From contig NZ_FQXB01000002.1 of NCBI RefSeq assembly GCF_900129845.1, positions 312,501 to 376,500 of the forward strand: a stretch of DNA of 64,000 nt. The letters run 5' to 3'. This DNA is from Cognatiyoonia sediminum (lineage in GTDB: Bacteria; Pseudomonadota; Alphaproteobacteria; Rhodobacterales; Rhodobacteraceae). Position 1 is the stretch's first letter. Each line of letters starts with the position of its first letter. A program made the translations under genes and the position numbers. Below are positions 46,625-56,737 of the stretch, one piece after another. A model generated the notes under the pieces. The model was not told where the DNA came from and did no database searches. It saw only the letters and a program-made list of their open reading frames with translations.

Positions 46625-47962
46625 TTATTCTTCCAATGCGCGGCGCAAGAGTTCCACATCATCGGCGATCTGGCTGTCGGTGACCATCAGTTCTTCGATC
46701 CGCTTCACGCCATGCATGACGGTTGTGTGGTCACGCCCGCCGAACCGACGGCCAATTTCAGGCAGCGACCGGCTGGTCATCTGTTTGGCCAGATACATCG
46801 CCATCTGACGCGGGCGCGCAAAGGTGCGAAGACGCTTTGGCCCGATCATGTCGGACAAGCGAATGTTGAAATGTTCACTGACTTTGCGCTGAATTTCCTC
46901 AACCGTGACTTTCCGGTCAGAGGCTTTAAGCACGTCGGACAGACAGTCCTGCGTCAGTTCCAGTGTGATTTCGCGACCGACAAGGCTGGCGAAGGCGAAC
47001 AGACGGGTCAAAGCCCCTTCAAGGACGCGCACGTTCGTTGTGATCCGATGGGCGAGGAACTCCAAAACGCCATCGGCGATGACCAGATCGGGATATTGCG
47101 CCTGTTGGATGGCAACTTTCGCCTGCAAAACGCCCAAGCGCAATTCGTAGTCTGTTGGATGGAGGTCAACAACCAAACCACACTGTAGGCGGGAGCGGAT
47201 GCGATCTTCGAGGTCTTTAATCTCACCTGGTGCACGGTCGGCAGAAATGATGATCTGTTTGTTGGCATCTACGAGCGCGTTGAACGTGTGGAAGAACTCT
47301 TCCTGCGTGCTGTCTTTGCCCGCGATGAACTGCACGTCATCGACCATGAGTACGTCGACGGAGCGGAACAGCTGCTTGAAGTCCATCATCTTGCGTTCAC
47401 GCAATGCGGTGATGAAGCGATACATGAATTGCTCAGCAGAAAGGTAAAGCACGTTCAATTCAGGCTGACGCTCGCGCAATTCGTTAGCAATGGCGTGCAT
47501 CAGGTGTGTCTTGCCTAGACCGACGCCGCCGTAGAGGAAAAGCGGGTTGAATGTGACCGGGCCTCCTTCGGCCACACGACGCGCCGCTGCATTGGCCAGC
47601 TCGTTCGGCTTACCAACAACAAAACTATCGAAGGTAAAGCGTGGGTCGATTGGGCCGCCGGCGGTGTCGTCTGCTTTTTGGGCTTTGCGAGGTGCTTTCG
47701 CGGCAGGCTTGGCAGATGTCTTCTCTGGTACGGAGAAACTAAGGCGCTGAACGTCCTGTTCGTGACGGTTCAGTTGATAAATAATCTGATCACCGAAATT
47801 CTGTTGAACGTAATTGCCGATGAATCCCGTGGGCACTTCAAATGTCGCTACTTTATCTGAGAGGCTTTTCAACTCGAGGGGCGCGATCCAGTTCTTATAG
47901 CTATTTGCACTCATCCCAGCTTTGAGTGATTGCAAAACCTCGCCCCATACTTGAGTTGTCAT
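46625..47962 (-). CDS. dnaA: Chromosomal replication initiator DnaA
   Basis: The 445-residue protein has an N-terminal DnaB-interaction domain (WGEVLQSLKAGMSANSYKNWIAPL), a low-complexity linker (about 80-100), a AAA+ core with Walker A GGVGLGKTH (about 143) and DDVQFIAGKDSTQEEFFHTFN, and a C-terminal DNA-binding domain with the signature GRDHTTVMH. It opens the chromosome origin. Its position beside dnaN, recF and gyrB marks this as chromosome DNA. Confidence 0.98.
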   Translation of the reverse strand: MTTQVWGEVLQSLKAGMSANSYKNWIAPLELKSLSDKVATFEVPTGFIGNYVQQNFGDQIIYQLNRHEQDVQRLSFSVPEKTSAKPAAKAPRKAQKADDTAGGPIDPRFTFDSFVVGKPNELANAAARRVAEGGPVTFNPLFLYGGVGLGKTHLMHAIANELRERQPELNVLYLSAEQFMYRFITALRERKMMDFKQLFRSVDVLMVDDVQFIAGKDSTQEEFFHTFNALVDANKQIIISADRAPGEIKDLEDRIRSRLQCGLVVDLHPTDYELRLGVLQAKVAIQQAQYPDLVIADGVLEFLAHRITTNVRVLEGALTRLFAFASLVGREITLELTQDCLSDVLKASDRKVTVEEIQRKVSEHFNIRLSDMIGPKRLRTFARPRQMAMYLAKQMTSRSLPEIGRRFGGRDHTTVMHGVKRIEELMVTDSQIADDVELLRRALEE

Positions 47963-48463
47963 TGTTCCCTCGTGTCCCTTCGCTCAATCCCTGCCACACA
48001 GCCCCCCGGGCCATGGCGATCAATCGCAGGAGAGGTCCAGCACAATCGCGTTCGCCGAAAAGTCTTTCGACGTCAGGTCTTGCAACACGAACCTTTGGCC
48101 CAGACGCCCTTTCACCCGGCTAAGGTGTTCGGCGACATCTCGACAGTCTCTAGGACATTGGCGCCAGTTCCCTGACCAGCGCCGTGGACACGAATTCATT
48201 GATCAAGACCTAGCCCTGTCAAAGTCTTCGCATGAAGTTCGTCAGATTAGCCCTTTGTAGCAAAATCTCGGATGGATCAATGCCACAACAATCTGCCGAA
48301 TTCCTCCATGTCCCCCCCGGAACGATGTGAATCGCATGCCTAACGTAGCAACGTGTTTGCGACGCATTCAACACAACAACGCGCTTGACTCATACTTTGT
48401 CGAAAAAGAATCTCTGACCCCTTTGAAACCACTCAAAAACTTGAGCGTCGTGCTGCAAATGCA
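47963..48463. other. Non-coding region upstream of dnaA; no gene seen
   Basis: This 500-bp stretch holds the dnaA promoter region. Its ORFs (48052-48175, 48327-48626 and so on) look non-coding. I searched by eye for TTATCCACA-type DnaA boxes and found none, so it is not shown to be the origin. A short self-complementary CTCAA…TTGAG lies near 48442. Confidence 0.6.
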
Positions 48464-48493
48464 AAAAGGCGCGTCGTTTAGGACGCGCCTTTT
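48464..48493 (-). terminator. Intrinsic terminator of rpsT
   Basis: A perfect 12-bp stem (AAAAGGCGCGTC / GACGCGCCTTTT, 6-base loop) with T5 on the minus strand lies 42 bp after the rpsT stop. Confidence 0.88.
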
Positions 48494-48534
48494 ATCGAGG
48501 TATTTCCAGCCATGTGTTGCTGGAAAAAGACTGT

Positions 48535-48798
48535 TTACGCGATGGCTTTCACACGCGCAGACAGGCGCGACATTTTACGCGCTGCTGTGTTTTTGTGCAG
48601 GATACCTTTGGTCACGCCACGCATGATCTCTGGCTGTGCTGCTTTCAAAGCTGCTGCTGCTGCCGCCTGATCACCGGATGCGATCGCTTCTTCGACTGCG
48701 CGCAGATGTGTGCGGATGCGCGAACGGCGCTGTTTGTTGACTGCATAGCGGGCCGCATTCTGGCGGGCGCGCTTCTTAGACTGTGCTGTGTTTGCCAT
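48535..48798 (-). CDS. rpsT: 30S ribosomal protein bS20
   Basis: The 87-residue, very basic helical protein starts [20 protein letters not shown] and has the bS20 core ([32 protein letters not shown]). It binds 16S rRNA early in 30S assembly. It lies upstream of dnaA, as in many alphaproteobacteria, and ends in a strong terminator. Confidence 0.98.
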   Translation of the reverse strand: MANTAQSKKRARQNAARYAVNKQRRSRIRTHLRAVEEAIASGDQAAAAAALKAAQPEIMRGVTKGILHKNTAARKMSRLSARVKAIA

Positions 48799-48947
48799 GG
48801 TCGTGTCTTTCGGTCTGGTCCATCAAATACAAATATATGCGCCTAATGGCCCACCGGGTTCTGTACCGGCCGAATCTGCCAAAGCGGGCATCACGCGCAT
48901 GTTGTGCGCGGCTTTAGCCCGTTCAAGCCATAATGGAAAGAGTTTTC

Positions 48948-49724
48948 TTAGCGATCCCGGAAATTCGCTTCGCGCTTTTCTCTGAAGGCCGCCATGCCTT
49001 CTTTCTGATCTTCCGTCGCAAAGAGCGCTTGGAACATGCGACGTTCGTAGTTCAGGCCTTCGGCGAGCGTTGTTTCGTAGGAGCGATTCACGGCATCTTT
49101 GGCAGCCATAGAGGCAAGCAAGGATTTCTCAGCAATCTTCGAAGCGGCGTCTTTCGCCTCTTGCAAAAGCTTGTTTGCGGGCACGACACGGCTGACAAGG
49201 CCGCTGCGTTCCGCTTCTTCCGCGTCCATCATGCGGCCTGTCAGGTTCATGTCCATTGCTTTTGACTTGCCTACAAAGCGGGTCAAACGCTGGGTGCCGC
49301 CGATGCCTGCGATAACGCCAAGGTTGATCTCTGGCTGGCCGAACTTTGCAGTGTCAGAGGCAATGATGAAATCGCACATCATCGCCAATTCGCAACCACC
49401 GCCCAGCGCGTAGCCGGATACGGCTGCGATGATCGGTTTGCGGGTCCGATTGAACCGCGTGGTTTCGGGTTCGAAGAACGCGCTGGTGTAGATGTCGACA
49501 AAAGACTGATCCGCCATCTCTGTGATGTCGGCCCCAGCCGCAAATGCTTTTTCGGAACCAGTGAGCACGATGCACCGAACCTTATCAGAGGCGTCTGCCT
49601 CTTCCATTGCTTGGGCCAATTCTTTCAAGAGTTTTTGGCTAAGCGCATTCAACGCATCGGGGCGATTCAGGGTAATGGTCGCGACATGATCTTCGATTGC
49701 GACGATGATAGTCTCATAGGCCAT
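48948..49724 (-). CDS. Enoyl-CoA hydratase
   Basis: The start at [17 protein letters not shown] (49724) has GAGGAAC 5-6 bp upstream; the longer frame adds 19 unlikely residues. The 258-residue crotonase has the oxyanion motif [13 protein letters not shown] (about 66) and the catalytic glutamates in [11 protein letters not shown] (Glu about 114) and [19 protein letters not shown] (Glu about 134). It hydrates trans-2-enoyl-CoA, probably in fatty acid or amino acid breakdown. It is co-directional with mutM. Confidence 0.95.
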   Translation of the reverse strand: MAYETIIVAIEDHVATITLNRPDALNALSQKLLKELAQAMEEADASDKVRCIVLTGSEKAFAAGADITEMADQSFVDIYTSAFFEPETTRFNRTRKPIIAAVSGYALGGGCELAMMCDFIIASDTAKFGQPEINLGVIAGIGGTQRLTRFVGKSKAMDMNLTGRMMDAEEAERSGLVSRVVPANKLLQEAKDAASKIAEKSLLASMAAKDAVNRSYETTLAEGLNYERRMFQALFATEDQKEGMAAFREKREANFRDR

Positions 49725-49786
49725 TCCGGTTCCTCTATTTGGTTTGGCTGGGCTGTTTGTGCCGTTATTCGAACGCGGCAATCAAG

Positions 49787-50638
49787 CTATCTTTGGCATT
49801 GCGGACAGAAAAAAGAGGACCGGCCAGATTGGACGATTCGTTTAATTTTCTTGCCACAGTCGGGGGTTACGCAGGTTTCACCATCACGGTCGTAGGTTTT
49901 GAAACCGTGTTGAAAATACCCCAATTCGCCATCGGCCTGTCGGTAGTCGCGCAAAGATGATCCACCGGATTCTATCGCCTCCGACAATACATCACGAATG
50001 ATCGGGACCATCGACGCGACTCGATTGGCACTAATTCTTCCGGCTTTGCGCGCGGGATGGATACCAGCGCGGAACAAGACCTCGCACACATAAATGTTGC
50101 CGAGACCTGCAACAATTCGCTGATCCAAAAGCGCGGTTTTGATTGGAGTGTTCTTGCCTTTCAGTTTTGCGATCAAATGCGCTTCGTTGAAATCATTGCC
50201 CAAGGGTTCGGGGCCAATATCTTTCAGCAGCCAGTGATCGTCTTGCCCCGCAGTGGGCATCAAATCCATCGCGCCGAACCGGCGAGCGTCGTTAAACGTG
50301 ATGCGGGCGTCGTTGCTCATGTGGAACACCACGTGATCGTGTTTCTGCGGCGCGGGATGGTCGTGGTAGAAATCGCCCAACGCGTGACCCGAAACAGTCA
50401 TGCGGCCCGACATACCGAGGTGGATCAGCAGGGTTTCATCGGTGCTCAGGTCCGCGAGGATATATTTGGATCGACGTCTGAGGCGCAGAATCTCCGCACC
50501 GGTCAACCGTTCGCTCATCTGTTCAGGAAACGGCCACCGCAGGTCAGGGCGATTGACGTCAGCCTGCACGATCACCTGCCCCTCCATCGCGGGGGCGAGG
50601 CCAGTTCGGACAGTTTCGACTTCGGGTAGTTCTGGCAT
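49787..50638 (-). CDS. mutM: Formamidopyrimidine-DNA glycosylase
   Basis: The 283-residue protein starts [14 protein letters not shown] with the catalytic Pro2 and Glu3, has the helix-two-turn-helix ([23 protein letters not shown]), and ends in the zinc finger [18 protein letters not shown]…CPQCQR. It removes oxidised purines such as 8-oxoG. It is divergent from ubiE, a common alphaproteobacterial arrangement. Confidence 0.98.
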   Translation of the reverse strand: MPELPEVETVRTGLAPAMEGQVIVQADVNRPDLRWPFPEQMSERLTGAEILRLRRRSKYILADLSTDETLLIHLGMSGRMTVSGHALGDFYHDHPAPQKHDHVVFHMSNDARITFNDARRFGAMDLMPTAGQDDHWLLKDIGPEPLGNDFNEAHLIAKLKGKNTPIKTALLDQRIVAGLGNIYVCEVLFRAGIHPARKAGRISANRVASMVPIIRDVLSEAIESGGSSLRDYRQADGELGYFQHGFKTYDRDGETCVTPDCGKKIKRIVQSGRSSFFCPQCQR

Positions 50639-50755
50639 GGTCGCCTAAAGATATGACATTTCGGAGAAAAGCAAACAGACTGTGGCGGAATGACAATTTG
50701 TCCTTTGGGTTCAGAAGGTATAACTCAAGCCTGAAACGAAAAGCGACGTGCTGCC

Positions 50756-51508
50756 ATGGCTGACAAAACCCAATCAACCACCCATTTCGGATTTGAAACC
50801 GTGCCAGAGGGCGAAAAGGCCGGTCGGGTGCAGGGTGTCTTTTCGTCTGTCGCGAATAAGTACGACATTATGAACGACGTGATGTCCGTCGGCATCCACC
50901 GCATCTGGAAAGACGCGATGATGGATTGGCTCGCACCACGTCCGGGACAAAAGCTGTTGGATGTGGCCGGCGGGACGGGTGATATTTCCTTCCGCTTTCT
51001 GAAACGCGCCGGGTCTGGCCATGCCATCGTTCTGGACCTGACCGAACCCATGTTGGTTGAGGGACGCCAGCGAGCAGAAGCCGCAAGCATGGCCGACAGC
51101 CTTGATTGGGTGGTTGGCGACGCGATGGCGCTGCCGTTTGAGGACAACACCTTTGACGTCTACACGATCAGCTTTGGCATTCGGAATGTGACCCGCCCGC
51201 AAGAAGCGTTGAATGAAGCCTACCGTGTGTTGAAACCCGGCGGGCGTTTGATGGTTTTGGAGTTCAGCCAATTGCCGAACGACATGATGCAAAAGGCCTA
51301 TGACCTTTATTCGTTCAATGTGATCCCGCGTATGGGCAAGCTGATCGCCAATGATGCGGACAGCTATCAGTACCTTGTTGAATCTATCCGCAAGTTCCCT
51401 GATCAGGAAACCTTCCTTGGCATGGTGAAGACCGCTGGTTTTGAGAATGCGAAGTATCGCAACCTCTCTATGGGGATTGCCGCATTGCATTCGGGATGGA
51501 AAATCTAA
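50756..51508 (+). CDS. ubiE: Demethylmenaquinone/ubiquinone C-methyltransferase
   Basis: The 250-residue class I methyltransferase has the UbiE motifs [23 protein letters not shown]-binding [15 protein letters not shown], and the UbiE signature [32 protein letters not shown]. It methylates the ubiquinone ring. It lies 3 bp upstream of ubiB, so they form a quinone operon. Confidence 0.98.
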   Translation: MADKTQSTTHFGFETVPEGEKAGRVQGVFSSVANKYDIMNDVMSVGIHRIWKDAMMDWLAPRPGQKLLDVAGGTGDISFRFLKRAGSGHAIVLDLTEPMLVEGRQRAEAASMADSLDWVVGDAMALPFEDNTFDVYTISFGIRNVTRPQEALNEAYRVLKPGGRLMVLEFSQLPNDMMQKAYDLYSFNVIPRMGKLIANDADSYQYLVESIRKFPDQETFLGMVKTAGFENAKYRNLSMGIAALHSGWKI

Positions 51509-51511
51509 GCG

Positions 51512-53044
51512 ATGCGCGGACCGCACAACATTATTCGCCTGATCCGAACGGGCGCAACGCTCGAACGCACGGGCGCGATGAACGTCGTATTGGATGCCTT
51601 TGATGCGGGGCCACTGCTGCGTGTCACCTTCCGCACGATTGTTTGGCCATTCCAATGGCTCGGCTACAAAGGCGATGTCACCATGCCGCCGGCGACACGG
51701 GCGTTGACCGCGCTTGGACCAGCCTACATCAAGTTTGGTCAGGTGCTGTCGACTCGTCCTGATGTCGTCGGCGATGAACTCGCGGTACAGCTGCGTGTCT
51801 TGCAGGACAAACTGCCACCGTTCTCAATGAAAGAAGCAGAGCGCGAAGTGAAGCGCGAGCTTGGACAATCGGTTCAAGAGCTTTTCTCGTCCTTCTCAGA
51901 ACCCGTTGCGGCTGCCTCGCTCGCCCAAGTGCATAAGGCGCATCTGGTTGAAAGTGGTGACGCAGTGGCCGTCAAGATTTTGCGCCCAGGGATCGAAAAG
52001 GCATTCCGCAAGGATATCGACGCCTTCTACTTCGCCGCCCGTGCGATTGAATTGCTGTCCCCCGCCTCGCGCCGCCTGCGTCCGATGGATGTGATCGAGC
52101 ATTTCGAAGGCGTCGTGATGGGGGAACTTGATCTGAGGTTGGAAAGCTCTGCGGCCTCTGAATTTGCGTCCAATACCGAAAAAGACGAAGGCTTTGACGT
52201 GCCGAATGTGCGCTGGCACCTCTCCGGCCGTCGCGTGATGACGCTCGATTGGGCCGAAGGTATCGGCATCGGGGATAATGATGCGTTGGATGCGGCGGGT
52301 CATGATCGCCGCGCCCTCGCCGCGCGGGTTTTGCAAATGTTCCTTAACCACGCTTTGCGCGATGGGTATTTCCACGGGGATATGCATCAGGGCAATCTGA
52401 AGGTGGCCCAGAACGGCGACATCATCGCCTATGACTTCGGGATCATGGGGCGGATCGATGAATACACACGCAGAGTCTACGCCGAAATCCTGTTTGGATT
52501 TATCCGCAAAGATTATCAGCGCGTGGCAGAGGTGCATTTTGAAGCCGGTTATGTGCCATCAAACCAAGACGTCGATGAATTTGCTCGCGCGCTTCGTGCC
52601 GTGGGAGAGCCCATCTTTGGCATGGACGCGAGCCGGATTTCGATGGCGCGTTTGTTGTCGTATCTGTTCGAGGTGACCGAACGGTTCGGCATGGAAACGC
52701 GGACCGAGTTGATCTTGTTGCAGCGCACAATGGTCGTTGTTGAAGGTGTCGCGCGGTCGCTCGACCCGCATATGAACATTTGGCAGGTGTCACGCCCGAC
52801 GGTCGAACGCTACATCACTGAAAGCATTGGCCCCAAAGCGTTGCTTAAAGACCTTGGGAAAACCGTGATGATCCTGTCGCGGTTTGGCCCGCAATTGCCA
52901 GCCATGGCAGAGGCCGCTTTGATCCGCGCGAACAATCCACCGCCACCGCCAAAGCCGCAGCGACGTAAAGCGCGTGCAGCGTGGTTTGCCTTAGGTGCGG
53001 TGGTCTCAGCAGCCGCCGTTCTGGGAATTCAGCAATTGGTCTAA
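51512..53044 (+). CDS. ubiB: Ubiquinone biosynthesis regulatory ATPase/kinase UbiB
   Basis: The 510-residue protein has the ABC1/UbiB fold: AYIKFGQVLSTRPDVVGDELAVQLRVLQDKLPP (KxGQ motif), VAAASLAQVHKAHLV (AAAS motif), VAVKILRPG, and the kinase-like catalytic region HGDMHQGNLKV with YDFGIMG. The C-terminal helix (WFALGAVVSAAAVLGIQQLV) anchors it in the membrane. It supports ubiquinone assembly. Its stop shares bases with the convergent FkbM gene's stop. Confidence 0.97.
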   Translation: MRGPHNIIRLIRTGATLERTGAMNVVLDAFDAGPLLRVTFRTIVWPFQWLGYKGDVTMPPATRALTALGPAYIKFGQVLSTRPDVVGDELAVQLRVLQDKLPPFSMKEAEREVKRELGQSVQELFSSFSEPVAAASLAQVHKAHLVESGDAVAVKILRPGIEKAFRKDIDAFYFAARAIELLSPASRRLRPMDVIEHFEGVVMGELDLRLESSAASEFASNTEKDEGFDVPNVRWHLSGRRVMTLDWAEGIGIGDNDALDAAGHDRRALAARVLQMFLNHALRDGYFHGDMHQGNLKVAQNGDIIAYDFGIMGRIDEYTRRVYAEILFGFIRKDYQRVAEVHFEAGYVPSNQDVDEFARALRAVGEPIFGMDASRISMARLLSYLFEVTERFGMETRTELILLQRTMVVVEGVARSLDPHMNIWQVSRPTVERYITESIGPKALLKDLGKTVMILSRFGPQLPAMAEAALIRANNPPPPPKPQRRKARAAWFALGAVVSAAAVLGIQQLV

Positions 53045-53823
53045 GCCGAAACCGGCAAAAGGCTTTGGTGGGCGTATACCTCATCCGGCCCACAAAATTC
53101 GATCAAGCGGTAGCCCTTAGACAGCATCAGCTTCCCAAGCTCGGAAGATCCATTGTTGTTTTCTATCGACCAGGTTTTGACCTCATGATCCTCAAATGGA
53201 AAACTCATGAGAACATCCATCTCTCCGCCTTCGATGTCGAGAGAAATGAAATCGGGATGCTCGATGCCAACTTCCTTCAGGATCGCCGCCAAAGGCTTTG
53301 TCTCCACCTTTGAGATGCTTTCCTTGTGGCGCTGATCAGAGCGCACGCGAGACAACAGTTTGGTATCGTAAGAACTGACCAACCCGCTCATTTGTGTAAA
53401 GCCAGACTCGACCGTCAGAAACTCCGCCTCCCCCGCGTCGGCCGACACAGCGTAGGGCAAACACGGGCATTGCCGCGCCGCTTTGGCCTTGGTGCGATGC
53501 AGCTCAACGGGTTCAACTAGAACACCCTTCCACCCGCGCCATTTTTCAAAGAACAGTGAGTTCGATCCGGTCACGCCGTCATAACCGCCGACATCGATAA
53601 ACGTGCCGCCAATCTTGCCTTTGAAGATGTGATCAACAACGCGATCCTGACCGGCTTGGCTGGCGAATGGGCGAGCGGGGGAGAGCATACCCCCGATCTC
53701 ATGCAGTGACTGAACAATCTGCGCGCGGGCACGGGTTTTCGTTGATCCGAGCGCTTCATTCAGCTCCTTTTGGGCTTTGAGCAGTTCCTCACGCGCCGAT
53801 TTGATACGATCTTGCGGTGTCAT
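53041..53823 (-). CDS. FkbM family methyltransferase
   Basis: The start is at MTPQDRIKSAREELLK (53823), overlapping the DUF6165 stop by four bases (ATGA). The 260-residue protein has a helical, coiled-coil-like N-terminus (residues 1-30), then the FkbM core: FIDVGGYDGVTGSNSLFFEK, GVLVEPVELHR and PDFISLDIEGGEMDVL. Members O-methylate sugars or other hydroxyl groups. Neighbours suggest a glycan context. Confidence 0.9.
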   Translation of the reverse strand: MTPQDRIKSAREELLKAQKELNEALGSTKTRARAQIVQSLHEIGGMLSPARPFASQAGQDRVVDHIFKGKIGGTFIDVGGYDGVTGSNSLFFEKWRGWKGVLVEPVELHRTKAKAARQCPCLPYAVSADAGEAEFLTVESGFTQMSGLVSSYDTKLLSRVRSDQRHKESISKVETKPLAAILKEVGIEHPDFISLDIEGGEMDVLMSFPFEDHEVKTWSIENNNGSSELGKLMLSKGYRLIEFCGPDEVYAHQSLLPVSA

Positions 53824-54215
53824 GGTAGACAAGATGTGTAGGATTTTTCTTCAACCAGAGTCGATCCAAGCAGCGTGTTGATCTGCTTTTTCAACTCAGC
53901 CCGTCGATCGTTTGTCACGTAAACCGCCCGCGCCAAGGCGATGAACGCAGCGCCGAAGTCTTTTTGATCTTCGAACTTTCTGATGTCTTCTTCGATCGTC
54001 CATAAATCCACATTCACTTCATAAAGTTCAGCCCAGAGCGTGGATAGCGTTTCATCTGTTGGCAAAACGTCGTCAGCAATCAATTGCAGCCTGCGCTGTT
54101 CAAACCGGACGTTTTCCAGTTTGCTTGGGTCCGTCAACTTTTCAGATTTGATCCGAAGGATGGTCAGCTTATCGATCAACTCTCCGGGTGAGATGGGGAT
54201 CAAGATTTCATCCAT
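53820..54215 (-). CDS. DUF6165 family protein
   Basis: The 131-residue protein reads MDEILIPISPGELIDKLTIL… with helical, charged sequence (EEDIRKFEDQKDFGAAFIALARAVYVTNDRRAELKKQI), the plan of DUF6165. Its function is not known, but these proteins occur beside glycosyltransferases and methyltransferases of surface polysaccharide clusters. It overlaps both neighbours (8 bp upstream, 4 bp downstream). Confidence 0.86.
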   Translation of the reverse strand: MDEILIPISPGELIDKLTILRIKSEKLTDPSKLENVRFEQRRLQLIADDVLPTDETLSTLWAELYEVNVDLWTIEEDIRKFEDQKDFGAAFIALARAVYVTNDRRAELKKQINTLLGSTLVEEKSYTSCLP

Positions 54216-55575
54216 GTCGCGCGGCCAATTCTGTGGTCAAAGCAGTGCGGACTTTCGCAAATACTCCTGCCCAATCTTGCGGTTGATCTTGTCTGAACAG
54301 CCGGACTGACGGATACCAATCGGTTGCATCGCATGAATGTCTCCACACCCAAAACGGATCCCAATGCAGCAGGACCCACGTCGGTACGCCGAGCGAGCCT
54401 GCGATATGCGCGGTGGCTGTGTCAGATGTGATCACAAGGTCCATTTGCATCATGGTTGCTGCGCAATCCCCGAAATGCCGATCATCGCTGGCTGCATCGA
54501 CGATCAGGCCAGAAAGCCCTGCGTCTTCAAAAGCACGCATGCCTTTGCCCTTATAGAGGGAAAAAAGTTGAACATTCGGCAGTGCGGCGAGCGTGGTGAA
54601 TTCCATCGGTTGAAAGGATCGGAAAGCGTTTCCTTTGTAGGTCTCCGAGCCGGACCATACGACACCAATTCTGAACATTTCGTCAAACGGAGCGACCCTT
54701 TCACGCGCACGCTGACGCGACGTATCCGGCACCGTGAGCCGCGTTGGATCGGGCCAATCGTCGGAAGATCGGAAATGATAGAGGGCCAGATCGATCAGGT
54801 TCACCCAATAATCGCCGACGATGTTTTCAGGCACGAAAAGAACCACTTCGTCAGCGTCTTCAAGCTCCGCGAAGAGAGGAAGAACCGGCGCCTCAGCGCA
54901 AACGCGCACCGTCGCGCCGAGGTCTTTTAGGATCAGGAGGAACCGCATGTAAAACACCGCGTCACCGAACCCTTGTTCTGGCAAAACAACAACAGTCTTA
55001 CCGTCCAAAGGCTGGCCGGACCATTCCGGTATTTCCAAATTGCGAGGGGTCAGTTCACCCGCAGTCCAGCGCGCCCGATAGGCCTCAAATCCGGAAACGT
55101 GATCGCCTGCTCCCAAGCAAGCAAAGGCAAGCTGCATATTGAGTTCAGGATCGTCGGGATATTTCTTTAGGGCGTCTTTCAGGTGAGCGATTGCGGCGTC
55201 ATAAGCCCCTTTGCCGCGATGGCATCGACCAATCATCGCAAGCTGGTTTAGATGGTCTGGGTCTTTCGCAAGCAGCGCAGTTCTTAGAGAAATCGATCCA
55301 TCATAATCGCCAAGGTCGGACAAGATGTTCGCAAGGTTGGTTCGAACGCCTTTGTCGTCGGGGTCGATGTGATAGGCTTTTCGCTGGAGTTCGAGCGCAA
55401 CATGGTGACGACCCAGCGAACGGTTCAGCACGCCAAGATTGGACAATGCGCCTGCATCGGTATGGTGTGTCGCGAGATGTGCGGCATAGAATTTCTGGGC
55501 ACGTTGCAAATCGCCTGCACGATGCGCTTCGATGGCGCGTCGTTTGAGCGACTTATTTTCCGTATTTTGTGCCAA
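54208..55575 (-). CDS. TPR-repeat protein with a glycosyltransferase-like C-terminal domain
   Basis: The start is uncertain: TTG at 55575 has AGGGTAGGG upstream, while the longest frame begins at TTG 55599. Residues about 1-140 form three or four TPR units (AGALSNLGVLNRSLGRHHVALELQRKAYHIDP; RTNLANILSDLGDYDGSI; IGRCHRGKGAYDAAIAHLKDALKKYP). The rest resembles the Glyco_transf_9/heptosyltransferase fold (GFGDAVFYMRFL; IGVVWSGSETYKGN; TSDTATAHIAGSLGVPTWVLL). It probably modifies a glycan or protein. Confidence 0.86.
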   Translation of the reverse strand: MAQNTENKSLKRRAIEAHRAGDLQRAQKFYAAHLATHHTDAGALSNLGVLNRSLGRHHVALELQRKAYHIDPDDKGVRTNLANILSDLGDYDGSISLRTALLAKDPDHLNQLAMIGRCHRGKGAYDAAIAHLKDALKKYPDDPELNMQLAFACLGAGDHVSGFEAYRARWTAGELTPRNLEIPEWSGQPLDGKTVVVLPEQGFGDAVFYMRFLLILKDLGATVRVCAEAPVLPLFAELEDADEVVLFVPENIVGDYWVNLIDLALYHFRSSDDWPDPTRLTVPDTSRQRARERVAPFDEMFRIGVVWSGSETYKGNAFRSFQPMEFTTLAALPNVQLFSLYKGKGMRAFEDAGLSGLIVDAASDDRHFGDCAATMMQMDLVITSDTATAHIAGSLGVPTWVLLHWDPFWVWRHSCDATDWYPSVRLFRQDQPQDWAGVFAKVRTALTTELAARHG

Positions 55576-55678
55576 GGTTTGCCCTACCCTGCTTCTCAAT
55601 CTCAGCGTTTAACGAATTAAAACGCAAAGCGTCAGATTGTCAGAGCATTAATGGCAAACCTTGGCGAAGGCGTTCGCC

Positions 55679-56737
55679 TTAGATCGCGACTGGGGTGTTT
55701 TTGCCACCATCTTCATCAGACGCCACAGCAGCGTCCAAAGCAGTTTGAAGAACAGCGCCACGGTCGAAATCCGGCAAGCCTGGGACGCCCGACCGGATCG
55801 CTTCGATGAACCGGCGGTAGTTGGTTTTGACTTCGGGCGTATCGACCTCTTGCCAATTTGCCGATTGCAGGTCGGGTTCCAGACAGGCATAAAGCTTGCT
55901 CGTCTCCCCCTCAAACCGCACGTCTAGGCCACCCTTCGTTCCGAAAATTCTAAGCCGCAGGTCATTGATGTGACCTGACGCAAAGCGAGAGGCATGGACG
56001 ACACCAGCAGCACCGTTGGTCAGGGCGAGGTGCATGTTGAAGCTGTCATTGGCATCCAGCGGGTATTCCCCGATCTGATCCCCCTCAGCCTTGTGGAAAG
56101 TCGTCAGGCGGCAAGACACATCGGTCGGGTTAGCGCCCGCGACCATTGTGGCGAAGTCGAGAATATGAACTCCAACGTCGCCAAGCACACCAAGCGACCC
56201 ATGTTTCTGAGACAGACGCCACAGCCATTGGCTTTCGCTGCGCCAATCGCCCCAAAGCGGTTGAGTCAGCCAGCTTTGAAGGTAGGACGCCTCAAAATGT
56301 CGAACTTCGCCAATGTCGCCATTCGCAACCATGGTCGCGGCGTGCATCACGGCAGGGACGTTGCGATAGGTCAGGTTGACCATATTAATCACGCCCGCCT
56401 CTTTCGCGGCGGCGGCCATTTCCTTGGCGTCGGTTTCATTCGCCGCCAAAGGCTTTTCGCACAACACGTGCTTCCCGGCGGCAAGCAAAGGAAGTGTTGT
56501 TGGATGGTGCACGGCGTCCGGTGTCACGTTTGAAACGGCATCAAATTCGCCCCAATCCAAAGCCTCTTGCAAGCTGGCAAAGCCGTTTGGAATGCTGTGC
56601 TTTGCCATGAACTCTTCAAGGCGCTTCGGGTCCGTATCGACACCCGCAACAACGGTGACATCCGGCATTTGCGCATAGGCTTCGACATGGGCGTTTGCCA
56701 TGCCGCCAGTACCCAAGATGAGAAGGCGAATGGTCAA
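55679..56737 (-). CDS. Gfo/Idh/MocA family oxidoreductase
   Basis: The 352-residue protein has an N-terminal NAD(P) Rossmann fold (LLILGTGGMANAHVEAYAQMPDVTVVAGVD), the family motif CEKPLAANETDAKEM (Lys of EKP about 96), and the C-terminal alpha/beta domain with GGALGDVGVHILDFATM-like GVLGDVGVHILD. It oxidises or reduces a sugar or inositol-like compound. It overlaps the ThuA gene by 4 bp (ATGA). Confidence 0.94.
   Translation of the reverse strand: MTIRLLILGTGGMANAHVEAYAQMPDVTVVAGVDTDPKRLEEFMAKHSIPNGFASLQEALDWGEFDAVSNVTPDAVHHPTTLPLLAAGKHVLCEKPLAANETDAKEMAAAAKEAGVINMVNLTYRNVPAVMHAATMVANGDIGEVRHFEASYLQSWLTQPLWGDWRSESQWLWRLSQKHGSLGVLGDVGVHILDFATMVAGANPTDVSCRLTTFHKAEGDQIGEYPLDANDSFNMHLALTNGAAGVVHASRFASGHINDLRLRIFGTKGGLDVRFEGETSKLYACLEPDLQSANWQEVDTPEVKTNYRRFIEAIRSGVPGLPDFDRGAVLQTALDAAVASDEDGGKNTPVAI

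Noticed and set aside
48385-48413. Plus-strand promoter TTGACT-N17-GAATCT
   Set aside because: The -10 is a poor match and there is no gene downstream on that strand.
47963-48463. Chromosome origin in the dnaA upstream region
   Set aside because: No DnaA boxes or clear AT-rich unwinding element seen by eye, so it is listed only as non-coding DNA.
50774-51655. 293-codon frame opposite ubiE
   Set aside because: Antisense to a complete UbiE with all motifs.
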